A program made the translations under genes and the position numbers. From Patiria pectinifera (lineage: Eukaryota; Echinodermata; Asteroidea; Valvatida; Asterinidae): a DNA stretch of 64,000 nucleotides. Shown one piece after another: positions 11,190 to 24,500 of the stretch (position 1 is its first letter; each line of letters opens with the position of its first letter). Location: the NCBI GenBank assembly GCA_029964075.1, contig CM057146.1, forward strand, positions 7,769,501-7,833,500, written 5' to 3'. The notes under the pieces are model-generated. The model worked only from the letters and a program-made list of their open reading frames with translations. It did no database searches and was not told the origin of the DNA.

Positions 11190-11864
11190 AACGTCATACA
11201 TTGTATTACAGTAGGCCCAGCTTTTTTACTTGGAATGTTTGATACTATCTGATCTGAAGTGGACCGTCCATAACAACGGAGGAATGCGGACAGGTTATTG
11301 CAAATGATTTGCTTTAAAAAAAAACCCGGCAAATATCAAAGGCTTGCATGTACAATTCCTTTCAAATATGTTAACTTTTAATAATGCGTTGTTTAAATTA
11401 CAGTTCGAAAACAGAGCATGCACCGAAATACAATGTAGGCCTACACCCAAACTGGCTCAAAGACGTTTAACATAATGTATATGTTCATGTTTGGAGCCAC
11501 AATGGTTTGTTCTGAATAGTGATATAAGGGCGTGACGTTTACAAGTGTAAATGTTTTTACGAAAATATTCTAAGTCCGTTTGCAAATATTCTCAAACTTT
11601 AAACGAAACCCGCATTAAAAAAAATGTGTTAATACATGCATTTCACACCAAAAAAAAACAACCAACAAAAACAAAAAACCCAAGGATGCATTAAAAATTG
11701 ACAAAGCATAGCTCTGCAGCACTGTATCCTGTATTTAGTGGGTTTGCAATATCTCTTTTGCATTAAAGTATGCTTTTTTAACGACAATTCTGTAACCGTT
11801 TGAGTTCTGGGGGGAACGTTGGATCCAATTGTCCATTACCGAGGATTATGTTTCGGCTCGTTGG

Positions 11865-12109
11865 CATGGGCGTCGCGAGGGGGGGGGAAAGCAAAAAAAA
11901 AAAAAAAAAAAAGGAAGAAAAAAAAGAAAAAGAAAAGAAAAGAAAAAGAGGCGCGAAGACAAAGTGGTGTAAATTTAATGAGTTGGGGGGGGGGGGAATG
12001 TCCCTGCCCCCTATAAAAATGATAAATCGAGAATGTGTTGAGAAATACAAGCATTTTTTTGCAAAATTTTTTTTGCCCCCCTCTAGAAAAAATCCTGGCG
12101 ACGCCCATG
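11865..12109. mobile_element. hAT-type MITE, 245 bp, perfect 8-bp TSD
   Basis: TIRs CATGGGCGTCGCGA / CGACGCCCATG. Target duplication CTCGTTGG at 11857-11864 and 12110-12117. The interior is A- and G-rich. Confidence 0.85.
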
Positions 12110-12423
12110 CTCGTTGGTGACCCGGAGGTTTATGTAATATACTTGTAACAGCACCAAAACCAATGTAAAGCTTGCTCTCCACCACCTGTCCAAACTAAAG
12201 CGTTGGTGTTCATCATCCTCGATTTACACAAATTTCGAACTTAAATATCTTATAATTATTCTCTGCCTGCTCTCTCCATGTTCCAGCCGCGCACGTACGT
12301 CATCGCATCACCCGTGCACGTGTCCGTCGGGGCTTTTCGTGCACGCGTGTCGGACTTATTATATCACGGCTGTGAGTGGTCGAGACATTACGGATTGGAG
12401 CTTAGGAAGGTGCGTGACTATGA

Positions 12424-12539
12424 TCATTCAACCCATCCCTTGTACCTCAGAATCAGGAGTGGAAACATTGGAATGAACTGCACGGAGCCCAGGAAAATAA
12501 ATGCTGTGGTGTAACTGCCTGTCGTGTCGTAAATCCAAC
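12424..12539 (-). CDS. MCT paralogue 2, last coding exon
   Basis: The acceptor ends ACATTTTTAG. It encodes GWIYDTTGSYTTAFIFLGS and ends RYKGWVE with TGA at 12426-12424. 116 bp, the same length as in paralogue 1. Confidence 0.88.
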
Positions 12540-15500
12540 CTAAAAATGTCCACAAAACAAAGTGAAAAAGGTAACAACAGAAACTGTTATATGCCTTTGT
12601 AAGGAGGCCAAGTATTGTTTACATTGTGCGCTTTCTTATAGGTGCCAGGTGGGAGCCATAAACAAACTATGACGTCACTAGAAACAAAATCGTGAATTTG
12701 CAAAATGACGGTGTTTTCGATCAAGAAAATCATGAACGATTATCTGAGGACTTGCTGAAGAATATTTTTTTTCGAAGATGTACCCCCTGCTTTCAGCAAC
12801 ACTCCTGGAGTTTTGTTGTTGTTTTACTTCAGTAACAATAGTTGTAACGAGTCACTGAATTTTGTGACTCGATTCATTTTAAGGAAGTGACTCGGGTCGA
12901 GTCGAGTCATTAGGTCAAGAACGTCGAGTCGAGTCGAGTCAAAATCACTGTAAACTTAATATATTTTCCCGCAGTTTTGAGACTAGAGTGTTATTAACCT
13001 CTGGTAACAATGAATACAAAAATATACATTCATGCGTATAGGCATCTAAAAAGATGGTCGCATTGCAAAATAGTTAGAAAGGAGAGGAAAGGATTCGGTC
13101 GAATATCGAAGTCATGAAAAGGTATCAATTTAAATAAATTTGCAATAACGTAAAATGTTGGGGAAAATGTCTGGCTATAAAACACATGTACAAACGGCAT
13201 GCACGTATATCTTACCAGGAATAAAGCCGAGGGCAAAATCCATGGTGGCGCTGGTGATTCCTGTCCAGCCAAAAGCACCGGCCAATAAATTTACGCCCAG
13301 AATCTGCTTACAAATAACGTCTTGTAAACAGTAGAGGGCGCCGGAAAATGTTGCAATCGTCAGCGATGACGTCATCATTAGCCAATACGACGTCAGAAAC
13401 GGAGTTGCGCAGAATGAAGCGGAGCTGACGGTTATTGTTATGGCCGTTAGAGGGAAGAGTGATATTATCTTGCGATCCATCAGGATCCCTTGAGCTAGTC
13501 TGCCGAGTAAACCGCCAACCCCCGCAACTATTACAAATGTTGCGGCATCCTCCAAGGAAAATCCATTCGATTGTGCTTGAGAGACAAAGTAAATGATCCA
13601 CATGTTGAAAGCGTACTTTGTGCAGACAGCTACGCTTGCCGCTGCCCAGTAACGGTAATCGGACAGCAGCTGGATTTCAAAATTCCTGGAAAGATTCCTG
13701 GAGAGCGCGTCGCAACAAGCTGGAAGTTGACTTGGTTCCGAGATGACATCGTCTCCAGAGAGCTCTTGGTATGTGCTCGTAGGTCCTGCTCGTACCATGA
13801 GGGCGCCACACACGACAAGATGCATAGAGATTGCGCCCATGAGCAGCATGGCTCCTCTCCATCCATACGTATCGAGGAATAACTGAAAGAGTGGTGCGCA
13901 AACAATCAGCCCGGCAGAATCACCCGTCCGTGCGATGCCCGTAGCAGTGGCGTAGTTCGTGGTGAAGCAGCGGCCGATGACCTCTTTCATTAGCACACCA
14001 GAAATTCCAAATCCTGTGCCTATACATGGAGGAGAAACCATAGCAGTTGATTTAAAAGGAGCCGGATTGGGGGCGGAGTCCTTCCACCGATATCAAAAAT
14101 GCAATAACCGATAATAATGTCTAAGATTACAATCTCATGTGCAAGATTTTTGCACACGCAAAATATGGAACCAGTCTGAGAGGAGGGGGAGAGAGCAGCT
14201 GTTGAGAGCGTACTGCTTGACGCCTTAGGGACGAGGTTGTTCCCACTTGGCCAACTGGGTTCTCAAAAGACGTCACAAAGCGCCAACTACTATTCATTCA
14301 CGGAGTCCTCAGCAGGCCTAATTAAGTAAAATACTTTGCCGCCAAGATCTTACTTCCAACTCCGAGACTAAAGACCGATGTATGCAAAGACCAAAACCTA
14401 GAGGCCGCGTGATCGATACCAATTAGATTTCAGAAATGATATAATATAGCATCTTTATACCATTCCATGATAATTATCTTCCCTTTTCTTTACCTTTACC
14501 CTTTGTCAACAACCGATGAGTGTTGTACCATACGTAGTAAATTATCCTGCTAAAATCTTGTTTGTAAGTACATGTAGTGTGAAAACCAATGCACCTGGGT
14601 ATCAAAGAAATTAATGGAGGTGGTCACAACCAACCAAAACAAAGCTACTACACTGTATTTTGTCCTAAAGACCTTTATCGTGCTGCCACCATGTTCCCTG
14701 TATCCAGTATTAATAATACTGAATGATTTTAGTGCAAAAAGGAACCAGACTATTTTCCCTTCCAGCCTCGCTTTGGTTATGTTGATTTGAATGGGAAAAG
14801 TCAAGATGGGAGCAACATGAAAATGTTCTATGGGCTCCGTGTGCCCACAAAGAGGGCGCGTTTTAACCTCTTTTGAGAGCTCCGTGGACCACAGACACAT
14901 AGACCGCCAGGTCCTATTCGAAACTACACGTGCATTCCATGATTTCGCGGCCTCTGACTAAAATCCAAACTATGGGCAAATTCACCTCTCGGTATGGGAC
15001 GTCGTTGCTAGCATTATTCTCCATTAGTAAGACTGGATAGGACACAGCGCCCCCCATCTTGTACACGCACGCGTACTCATCGGTAAGGGTTATAGAGATC
15101 AGTGACACAGACGCACTACATTATTCCGTGTTCCACGAGCGCTCGCAAGATAACTAATATAATGTCTAGACATATCAGACGCTATGCAGGACTTGGCTCC
15201 GTGGATAACGGGTGATACTCAGAATACCATTATGGTGCGTGCTGTGGTTCATAGAGACAAGCATGCACATGCATTAGTACAAAGTGCATTTCGTTCGCAT
15301 TATTTTTTTATTTTTTTTTATTACTACATGTGTATAAACAAGTGTGAGTGCACAAAAGGGTTTGGTTTATGGTTTATGGTTACTTTTGTTCGTAACATAT
15401 CACAAAAATCATAATTGTCAAGAATCTATGTAAAGTACAACAGAAATGATACGTGGGATACATCTATTAAATAACATATGCTTGTACAAGACCCGTAACC

Positions 15501-18500
15501 CGTAATTACAAATTAAGCTAATACATTAATATGTACATACACTAGGCTGAAATGGATCATGTGAATACATGACTTGTATACTAATTAAATTGAAAAGAAT
15601 TTAAATTAACAGCAAAATATTCACATTTGTATGAATACACATCGACTTTTTTATATCCATAGGCCTACATTGCAAGGAAGAAAATCAATTAATTACAATA
15701 ATACAGAAAAGGAAATAAGAGGAAAAGGAGCAAAAAGTGGCCAAGGAATGATAAAACAATGATATGTTTTTAACAATCCGTAAGATGACATAAAATTGAG
15801 TAGGCCTATTTATCATGGTTTTTAATGGCTAATTTTTCCTCACTGGACTTATAATGCAATTTGATGTATTGATCTACACGTTCACCTTTTTAAAATATTT
15901 ATATTGTAATTGCTTTACCTTTTTAACGTGAACAGCGCCCAAGAGCATATTATGGATTCGGGTGCTATATAAATGTTAATTATTATTATAATTATTATTT
16001 CTGACAGTCGATAAGTAAAGAGAAGTTCTAGCTTTATGGTGACGAAGGTTTGAGGCTGACCTTGTATTATGAGAATGGATATCTGAGTTTTTGTTAAATA
16101 GCGAATGTCAAGGGCGGATCCAGAACACAATTTTTTTTGGGGGGGCCCAAAAAAATTTGTTCCCCCCAAAAAGTGTGTCAAAAAAATTACGGCGTGGTGT
16201 TCGGGGCCCGCTTAAGGGCCCCGAAATTTTTTTGGATTCTAGATGCTCTGTGGTGCGATCTGAGGCAACTTCTGACCACTTTAACCAATGTTTTTTTGAG
16301 GAAAAGATGGCGGTGTGCTCATTGCCTGCCTTTATTGCGATGTCACATAAAAAAAAAAATTGGTTGCGTTTTTTTTTTTTGGGGGGGGGGCCATGGCCCC
16401 CTTTGCCCCCCCCCCCGGATCCGCCCTTGGCGAATGTATATAGTTTTGGGTAGATTGTTTGTTTCAAATTTATACATTAATACCCCAAGATGGTATTTGT
16501 ACAAGTTAAAAACAGATAAGGTTTTGTATTTTCTTAACAGTGGTGCTGACAGTCTTGTAGCAAGTCTGCGCGTACACTGTTATAAAATGCCCGTAACAAA
16601 CAACTTTTCCGGAAACTTTGCTGCAGGTAAACGGAACGCTATTTTCTTGCTCGCAGCAAAATTTCAAAAAAAGCCTTTTCATTCTGTAAAATAAACAGAC
16701 CCTTAACATGAGTTTGGACATGTTTACACGGTTGTAGGTGAAATAACAATATGTACTTAGATTTACTATATTATGAGTAGGTGTTTGGGCCAATGTGGTT
16801 GATTGTAATCACGCTAATTAGCATAATTAATATTTGCATTTACGGAAAGATCCGTATAATTACGCCGAAAATACGGAATATTTCACTCAACGGCGTCCGT
16901 AAATTTACGGGCATTTTTAATAGGCCTAATGAAATTCCGGACTTCTTTTAAAAATAAGTCCTCTGAAGCCCCGATTCAGAAAAGAAAAAGGACTTTTCTG
17001 CTATAAAATCAGTATCCTACTTAAAAAATAACAGTTCTAGGGGAAAAATAACAGTACTAGGGGAAAAACTCGAAGACTGTCGGGAAAAAAAAAAGAACAA
17101 ACAAGTGGACATCTTGATTGGAACCGATCCACGAACCTTCTGCCAGCGAGTGATATAGGGTGCAGACCAGTAAATCGGTCCGAAATTGCCTACGCCGGCC
17201 AAATCACGATTTGTATGCCCTCAAAATCTTCAGTATTTGAGCATGCTGTGGGCCATGAACTTGAGGGTTTGTAAAAAAATATGGGTGGAAGCCGTGCACA
17301 GGACTAGGAGCTTGCAGTTCTGTGTAATTTGGATGTAATTTGGACCCTAAAAGCGCTCTATTTTGCAATGTAGGCATCGTTTTTCAAAATGGCGATGGGC
17401 TTCAGGACTATTTTCAGGGGTGATCATCTTCAGATGGAAATTTCTCCTAAAAGTCATCAGTTGACCCCCCAAAAATTAAAAACAAAATGAAAGATGATGA
17501 AATAAGCTTTAATTTGATGTGTGTCTCGAACACCTTGGAGAGTTGTGAGTATTTTTCCCGAATTTCTGAAGTGGGAGCATTTACCATTGGGGTCTATGGA
17601 AGTTTATTTACTGGTCTGCTACCATATGCTCTTCCGCTGCGCCATTGGGTGTTGCTATAGGTTAATAGCTTGGTGAATTTGTGTACACGCACGAGAGTAA
17701 TAGGATTGTTTCAAGTCGCATAAAAATGGATTACCCCAGACTGTTGTGTAAAGAAAATATAAACATACTAGAGGTTCGCGTTTGTTGTTACAAACGCAGA
17801 GTGGTCGGGCTGGCAATTTGTTCATTAAACACTGCCGAGTTGAGTTATGAATATGTTTATGTAAGAACAAAGGATCATGAAATTAAATCTGTTCCAGTAC
17901 AATCAATTATTTGGTTTAAAAAAAATGCATCTTTAACGGTGTGATAAATTTTAGTAAACATTCTATGTACACATACAAGTTATTTCTGGCTTGATAACGT
18001 CATTAATCAAAAACGGGAAGTGAATACTGATTTAGTTCGGAGTGGATGTTCATTGTGAAGCTATTGAACGTATTAACAATTGGAAAATATTATACAAATA
18101 TTGAATGCTTCGAGTGGTGTAGTAAAACTAGCCTCCCGATGTGATCCATGGACCATTCTATTTTCCCGAGGCGTAGCCGAGGGAAAATAGAATGGTCCAT
18201 GGATCACCGAGGGAGGCTAGTTTTACTTCAACACGAGATAAAGCATTCAATATATGTTTTATAACACTTCACCCACAGATTGTGCTTGATTTTAATATTT
18301 TAAATTATACAAATCTGACACAGTTGAAATAAACTTCAATTTCAATACAAAATTGGTGGGAAATGTATTTCTCTCTTCCAAACTACCCCTTCACGAAATG
18401 TTTGAACCCAAGTCAGCGGCGCGCTCTCTTTGGAACAATACGCGCAACGCGCACACCAGCATCCATTTGCACACAAATACCGCGCCGTGGAAATAGTACT

Positions 18501-21500
18501 TTGGTTGCTAATGGTATAGTACTTTGGTTGCTACGGGTATAGTACTTTTGGCCGTGCACAGAAAGATAGCAAAATTAGAAAGTAACATGTGACTCGCTCT
18601 CGGCCAACCAAGACACAGAATCTGTGGGGTGAGGTGTTATAAAAGTGTATGTATTGATAACACCAAACTTCCGGTTTGATGACGTCACAGTATTTGGAAG
18701 CAAAAGGTGAACATTGTAATGGTATCGTTATTTGGGCTAAGATATACGACATGGATCAAATGATAAAATTAATTTTTTACAATATGATAGTTGGCAAATT
18801 CTCAAAGAAGTAACTCCCGGTCTGATGACGTCATGAATTTGAAACCTTGCCAAGTTATCTGTGGTTAATCAAATAATATCAACGGGCGATTTGGTAAAAG
18901 TTTGAATCTATGGTTTTAAAATTAAAGAAAAGAAACACTATTTCATGTGTCGCTAGGGGGCGCCCTTTCGGATGATGACGTCATCACACTTTTTTTTTGT
19001 GTCTGGCATTCCTCACTAAACACTTTCATAATATATATGTCTGTAGTGAAATGCTTCCACTTTTGAGTTATATTCAGTTTTTATTGCACTTCCGGTAACA
19101 CCGGAAGTAAAGGCCAAGCGGTTTTGTGTCCGGGAACACAAAATATTTCTCACGGCATTGTCTACAACCTCACGAAAAAACGAACACGATACTCGATTTA
19201 GTTAAAAAGATAAAACGCAAACTATTTTGTCAAAATTTGCCATTAAATCGCTTGTTATTTGATACCTGATGACGTCATGATGACGTAACAAAATTTATAA
19301 CATCTTCGTAACATGGTACAAGTTCACACAAGGTTTTTTATCATACCGTTAACCGTTCGGAAGAAATTGTGCTTTGTTTTGATTTCAGGCTAACGTCTTC
19401 ATTTTGAATTCACCTAACGTTGACCTTCCGGTAGACCCAGAAGTAAAGGTCAAGCGAGTTCACGTACACGAAAAGAAATGTTTATCAATTTGATCGCTGT
19501 TTACTCTTAGACTATACGAACTTTGTTGCTGACTCGGCAGACATAGGCCTACACAAAACACGGAAGACATGGTCTAGTTTTTTTATGAGTCTGGAGCTGC
19601 ACATCAAAAAATATGGCAGCTCAAAAATAAAAAACCGCATCGGTAGACTTCAGTATGGAGTTTGGAGTTTTATGCAACATACGCTTAACATCTAAAAATA
19701 AATTTATTTTTAATGTTTTTCTTTGTCTTTGCATGGGCTAATAAAATTCTGCTTCATAACGAAAGAACGGCACGAAAGAGTAATTGTCTGCATTTAAGGT
19801 ATGAGAGGAAAACTAGCGAGGGATGATTCCCAAAAATTTCTCTCAACAGATATTGAAAGACCAATGTTGGCTCTGATCAAATCCAGAAGGAAAATATTCT
19901 GAGAATCCTGGCAAGTTGACTTTTTGAGGGACAAAAATAGGGTAAAAATTACAATTTTGCAAGTTCTAAATACTTGTTGTTACGCGTGTTCTAAAAAATA
20001 GCACAAGGGTGACATTTAAAACATTTTGTTTTTCTCAAGGGCGAGGATGATACTTTGGAATGATACAGTTGATTTTGCGATATAACTTTGCATTTTGGCG
20101 GGGTGATTTTTTTAAAATAAGTTAAAAAACAGTTTTTGAATCCCCCAAACTGGCTAAAAATGCCCAAAACACAAAATGGCCTGTAACCATGGCAACGGGC
20201 CAAAAAAGAGCTATATTTTGGTTACTTTCTCAACAAGTCCTTTCATATTAAAAAATAAAACAAAAGTGCCGAGGACACTAATACGAAATATTTACGTACA
20301 ACCACACATAGTAGTGTGGACATTCCTTTGTTTTTGTGTAGTTAAGAAAAAACTCATTTTACTCACACTGTGATTTTTCTATAAACACTGCCGTGTTAAG
20401 TTTTGAATATTTGAACAAAGTGTCACGAAATTAAATCCTTTCCAGTACAATCAATTATTTGGTGGTAAAATTCAGTAAATATTCTATGTACACAAGTTAT
20501 TTCTCGCTTGATGACGCGATTATTCAAAACCGGGAAGTGAATACTGATTTAGTTCGGAGTGGATATATGTTCATTGTGAAGTTAAATAACGTATGAAAGT
20601 ATGGAAAATATACGTGTATTTATTCATAACAACTAACTTCCGGTTCGATGACGCCACAGTATTTGGAAACAAAAAGTAAACATTGTAATGGATATCGTTA
20701 CTTGGGCTACGAAAATATACGACATGGATCGAATGATATAATTTAAAAGTAAATTTAAAATATGGTCGTTTTCAAATTCTCATAGAAGTAACTTCCGGTC
20801 TGATGACGTCATACTCTAAAACCTTGCCAAGTTATTTGTGGTTAATCAAAGAATATCAAGGAGCGATTTGGTAAAATTTGAACGGATGTTTTTCAAATAA
20901 GAAAGAGCAAACTCTGTTCTATGTGCCGCTAGGGGGCGCCCTTTCGAAAGATGACGTCATCACACTTTTTTTTGTCTGGCATTCCTCACATAATTTAGTT
21001 TTAAATTTATAAAACTGTTCATCAATTAAAATATTAATTTGGGACAATGAACCTCCAAAATATCTCGAAAAATGGCGCAAAGGTGTTGGTGAGATTTGGT
21101 CTCTGCAATATGCGCAATTCCAATTAAGCAAACAGGGACATGGCCTCAAAAAATCAAATTCATTCCTGAACTTCCTTTTCATTTTGAAGTTATTGCTAAT
21201 AAATGTAAGGACCCTGATATAATTTTTTTAGTCAAATCTTCATGGTTTTCTATGAAATATGTCACGCTATTCCTGGTGATGTTTGGCTCATAAAATGTAC
21301 TGCTTTATGTGCATTTTCATTTGATTGCATTTTTTTTGGAAAAAGCATTAGTCAAACTTATTAAGCAATTGAGTAGTATGACTATATACCTTAAAAACAA
21401 TAAAATAAAAGTCTGCCCATGACCTTTCTTGAGGACATGTAGGTGCACAGCTGTGGATGCTTAGCCATATGAAATGCCAGTGACGAAAAGATCTCTTTTT

Positions 21501-24500
21501 TATTATTATTTTAAACTGGTAGTGACTATATTGCTGACAATTGATAATTTGCTTCTCCCACCAATACCAAGTATGAAAGCAACAAGTATTAAAACGAAAA
21601 ACCCAGCACATAATAATAGAGAGCCCTTGAAATTTGAAATGCGAGTGACAAATGAAATACGAGTGACAAATAAAATGCAACTGACGATATCACTTTATAT
21701 TATAAGAATGCCGACAGAGAAGCTATTAGATGGTACTAATTATTGAGGGAAGTGCATACTACATGCACTAAGTATGCATATTGTCTTAGACCTACAGAAG
21801 GCAGGCATTATTTATGGTACCCATGATGGATTGTATCTCCATAGGAACAGTTCCAAGTTTTATTTCTAAATGAACAGTCTCACCCTACACGAATAAAACT
21901 TGTTAGTTAACCGTTGAAAGTCAATTTTGGTGAAGTAATTCATGCTCCTGCTGCTAAGGTTGTGAGTTCATTCAAATACTACATGAACGGATGAAAACAA
22001 TTCATTTTTTAACAACTTAAGCATGGGACTGCAGAAACTAGAGAGCTAATGCCTTTGCGGCTGTGGATTATTAAATTACAGTACATTTGTAAATATTTCA
22101 GAAAACACTATTTTTTTCATTGTAATTAATATTTTGAGTCTTTTTAAACAACTCTGTGGGTTGTTTGAAAGACAAAGCCCAGATTTGACAAGAATTGTGG
22201 AGGAAAAGCTTCATTTTGTTCAAAACTTAATTAATTGACAGACTGAAATGCGAGTGACAGAAATGCGAGTGACGGCATTCTCCCCCTGTAACTTAAAATC
22301 CTTTGTTTATTGCAAGTAGTATTTTTGAGCACACTGAAATGGTTTATAAAGGTTGTTTGAAAAGACTTAGCTAAGACTTGATAAGAATTGTGGAAGAAAA
22401 GCTTCATTTTGATCATAACTTAATAAACGGACAAACTGAAATGCGAGCAACGGAAATGCGAGTGACGGCACTTTTCCCCTCTAAATTAAATACAGTTAGT
22501 ACTGTTGTTGAAGATAATTGTTACCCTCATTTATACTTCAGTATGGTAGGTATCTAGTACATATAACTATTAGGCTGTGGTACATTTGGTTTGAGGCAGT
22601 GATGTAGTGCCTTGATGCTGGGCCTTGGCCTTAAGGCTGCCTTAAGACTGGATTTTAGGGCCTTGGCCTTGGCCTCGAGGCTTGAGGGCAAAAGCCTTGG
22701 CCTTGGCCTTGGCCTTGAGGGTTCAGGGCCTTGCAATTTTGAGTCAAGGCTCTTCAAGGCCATAGATTTTTGCATTTTCCAGATAAATCAGAGTGTTTCG
22801 AAATTTTGCTGTTTCCAATTTTATCGTATTACCATGGAGGAGGGAAGCACCCTATAGATTTGTGTGTTGGGCACACTTCCACTTTTGTAGCATCACATTT
22901 TGTTACCATTGTAGTAGATTTGCTGCACATATTCCGTACACTTGTGGGGCTAATGAGATGATAACTTTAATTGCATTTAACTATGGAATAGATCTGATTG
23001 GTTGTATATGTCTCCCTGATAAGTGCTAAAGATTTGCATGTACCGGTATCTGTTTTAGATAATGCTGATATTTCTGACCATGTTGGGCCAGCAAATAAAA
23101 ATTTCCCAAATCAGTTTCTTGGATCCCCCTTTTGTTACACTTGGGAGAATTGTGTGTCAATATAGAAGTAAATCATTATTTTGTTTAGTTAAACCATATT
23201 GAAGACCTGAACTTATACTTTAATAGATACAGTGCAGTCATAAAACGGTGTAGGCCTATGTGAGCATGTTGATTGCAATTAAAGAAATGTTGTTCTTCGT
23301 AACGAGCAATTCGTGATGATAAGGGCGGATCCAGGGGGGCCAAAAGGGGCCATGTCCCACCCCTCCCCCCCCCCCAAAAGTAACCTTTGTTGCTTTATGT
23401 GACGTCATAATAAAGGCAGGCAATGAGTACACCACCATCTTTTCCTCAAAAAACATCGGTTAAAATGGTCAGAAATTGCCTCAAATCGCACAACAGAGCA
23501 TCTCGAATCCAAATTTTTTCGGGGCCCTTAAGCTGGCCCCGAAGCCCAAGTCGTAATTTTTTGACCCACTTTTTGGGGGGGGGGACCAAAATTTCTTTGC
23601 CCCCCCCCCCAAAAGTGTGTTCTGGATCTGCCCTTGCGTGATGATGTGTCACTCATGTGACTATAATTAGTTCTATATCAGTGGTCATTTCATAAAACAG
23701 GGCCTTGGCCTTGGCCTTGAGGGTTAAGCCTTGGCCTTGGCCTCGAGGCTTGAGGGTCAAAGCCTTGGCCTTGGCCTTGGCCTTGAGGGTCAAAGCCTTT
23801 GCTCCAACACTGGTTTGAGGAGACTTTTCTGTTTAAACCAAGACAATTTTTGGCATGTCTTTTTCACGAAATGCGAGTGACCTTTTTTCCCACAGTGTCA
23901 TGCTCATATTTAGTATCATTAAATTGTCATAATGCCATAGGGTTCAAGCCTTCCAAACCAAAAATGAAAGAGTAATTCTCTTTTTTGTAGAAAGTAAGCC
24001 ACTGAGATTGAAAAAGTATGCAAAAAAAGTGAAATGCGAGTGACGCCGGAATCGCCCATATGTTTAGCTAATATATAAGATTTGAGGATTTGCATGCTGA
24101 AGATAGCAGTTTAATACAGTTGACGAGGGTCGCATCATGACTGCAACAAATGTCTTTGTGAGTTTTACAAAAAGAAATAGAGGTAACTCAACGTAAGCAC
24201 AACTGTCCGAAGCGTTGAGTTTTCGGTGTTCTTTTCAAAAACTCGCCAACTCACAAAAGAGATTTGCTACATGGTGCTACCGCAGACTAAACTTTATCTT
24301 ATGAAATATATCTTGGTCATGTTTCCTATTTAAACCCCTTATTAAACAGAACTGGTCATTGAAGACTCACATTCTATACCCATCAGAAACGAGGTGTTTC
24401 ACCACGGTCTAACCTTATAGTGTATTACCTATGACCCTTGTTTTACAATCAGCAAAACACAGGTTCGTAAAACGAAAAAATATATATCACTGGTCTTGTC

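Larger units (their letters stand above)
21465..24046 (+). repeat. Cluster of dispersed GAAATGCGAGTGAC motifs
   Basis: About ten exact or near copies, all in the same orientation, near 21471, 21638, 21653, 21671, 22245, 22260, 22440, 22455, 23869 and 24031. Two pairs lie in a tandem duplication of about 190 bp (about 22150-22490). No inverted copies and no coding frame were found. Confidence 0.75.

Noticed and set aside
11778-12185. 135-codon minus frame and its plus-strand shadows
   Set aside because: Low-complexity Lys/Phe-rich translation of the A-rich core of a hAT MITE.
16091-16694. Plus-strand frames up to 185 codons
   Set aside because: They run across a hAT MITE and poly-G/T tracts; no domain, no splice logic.
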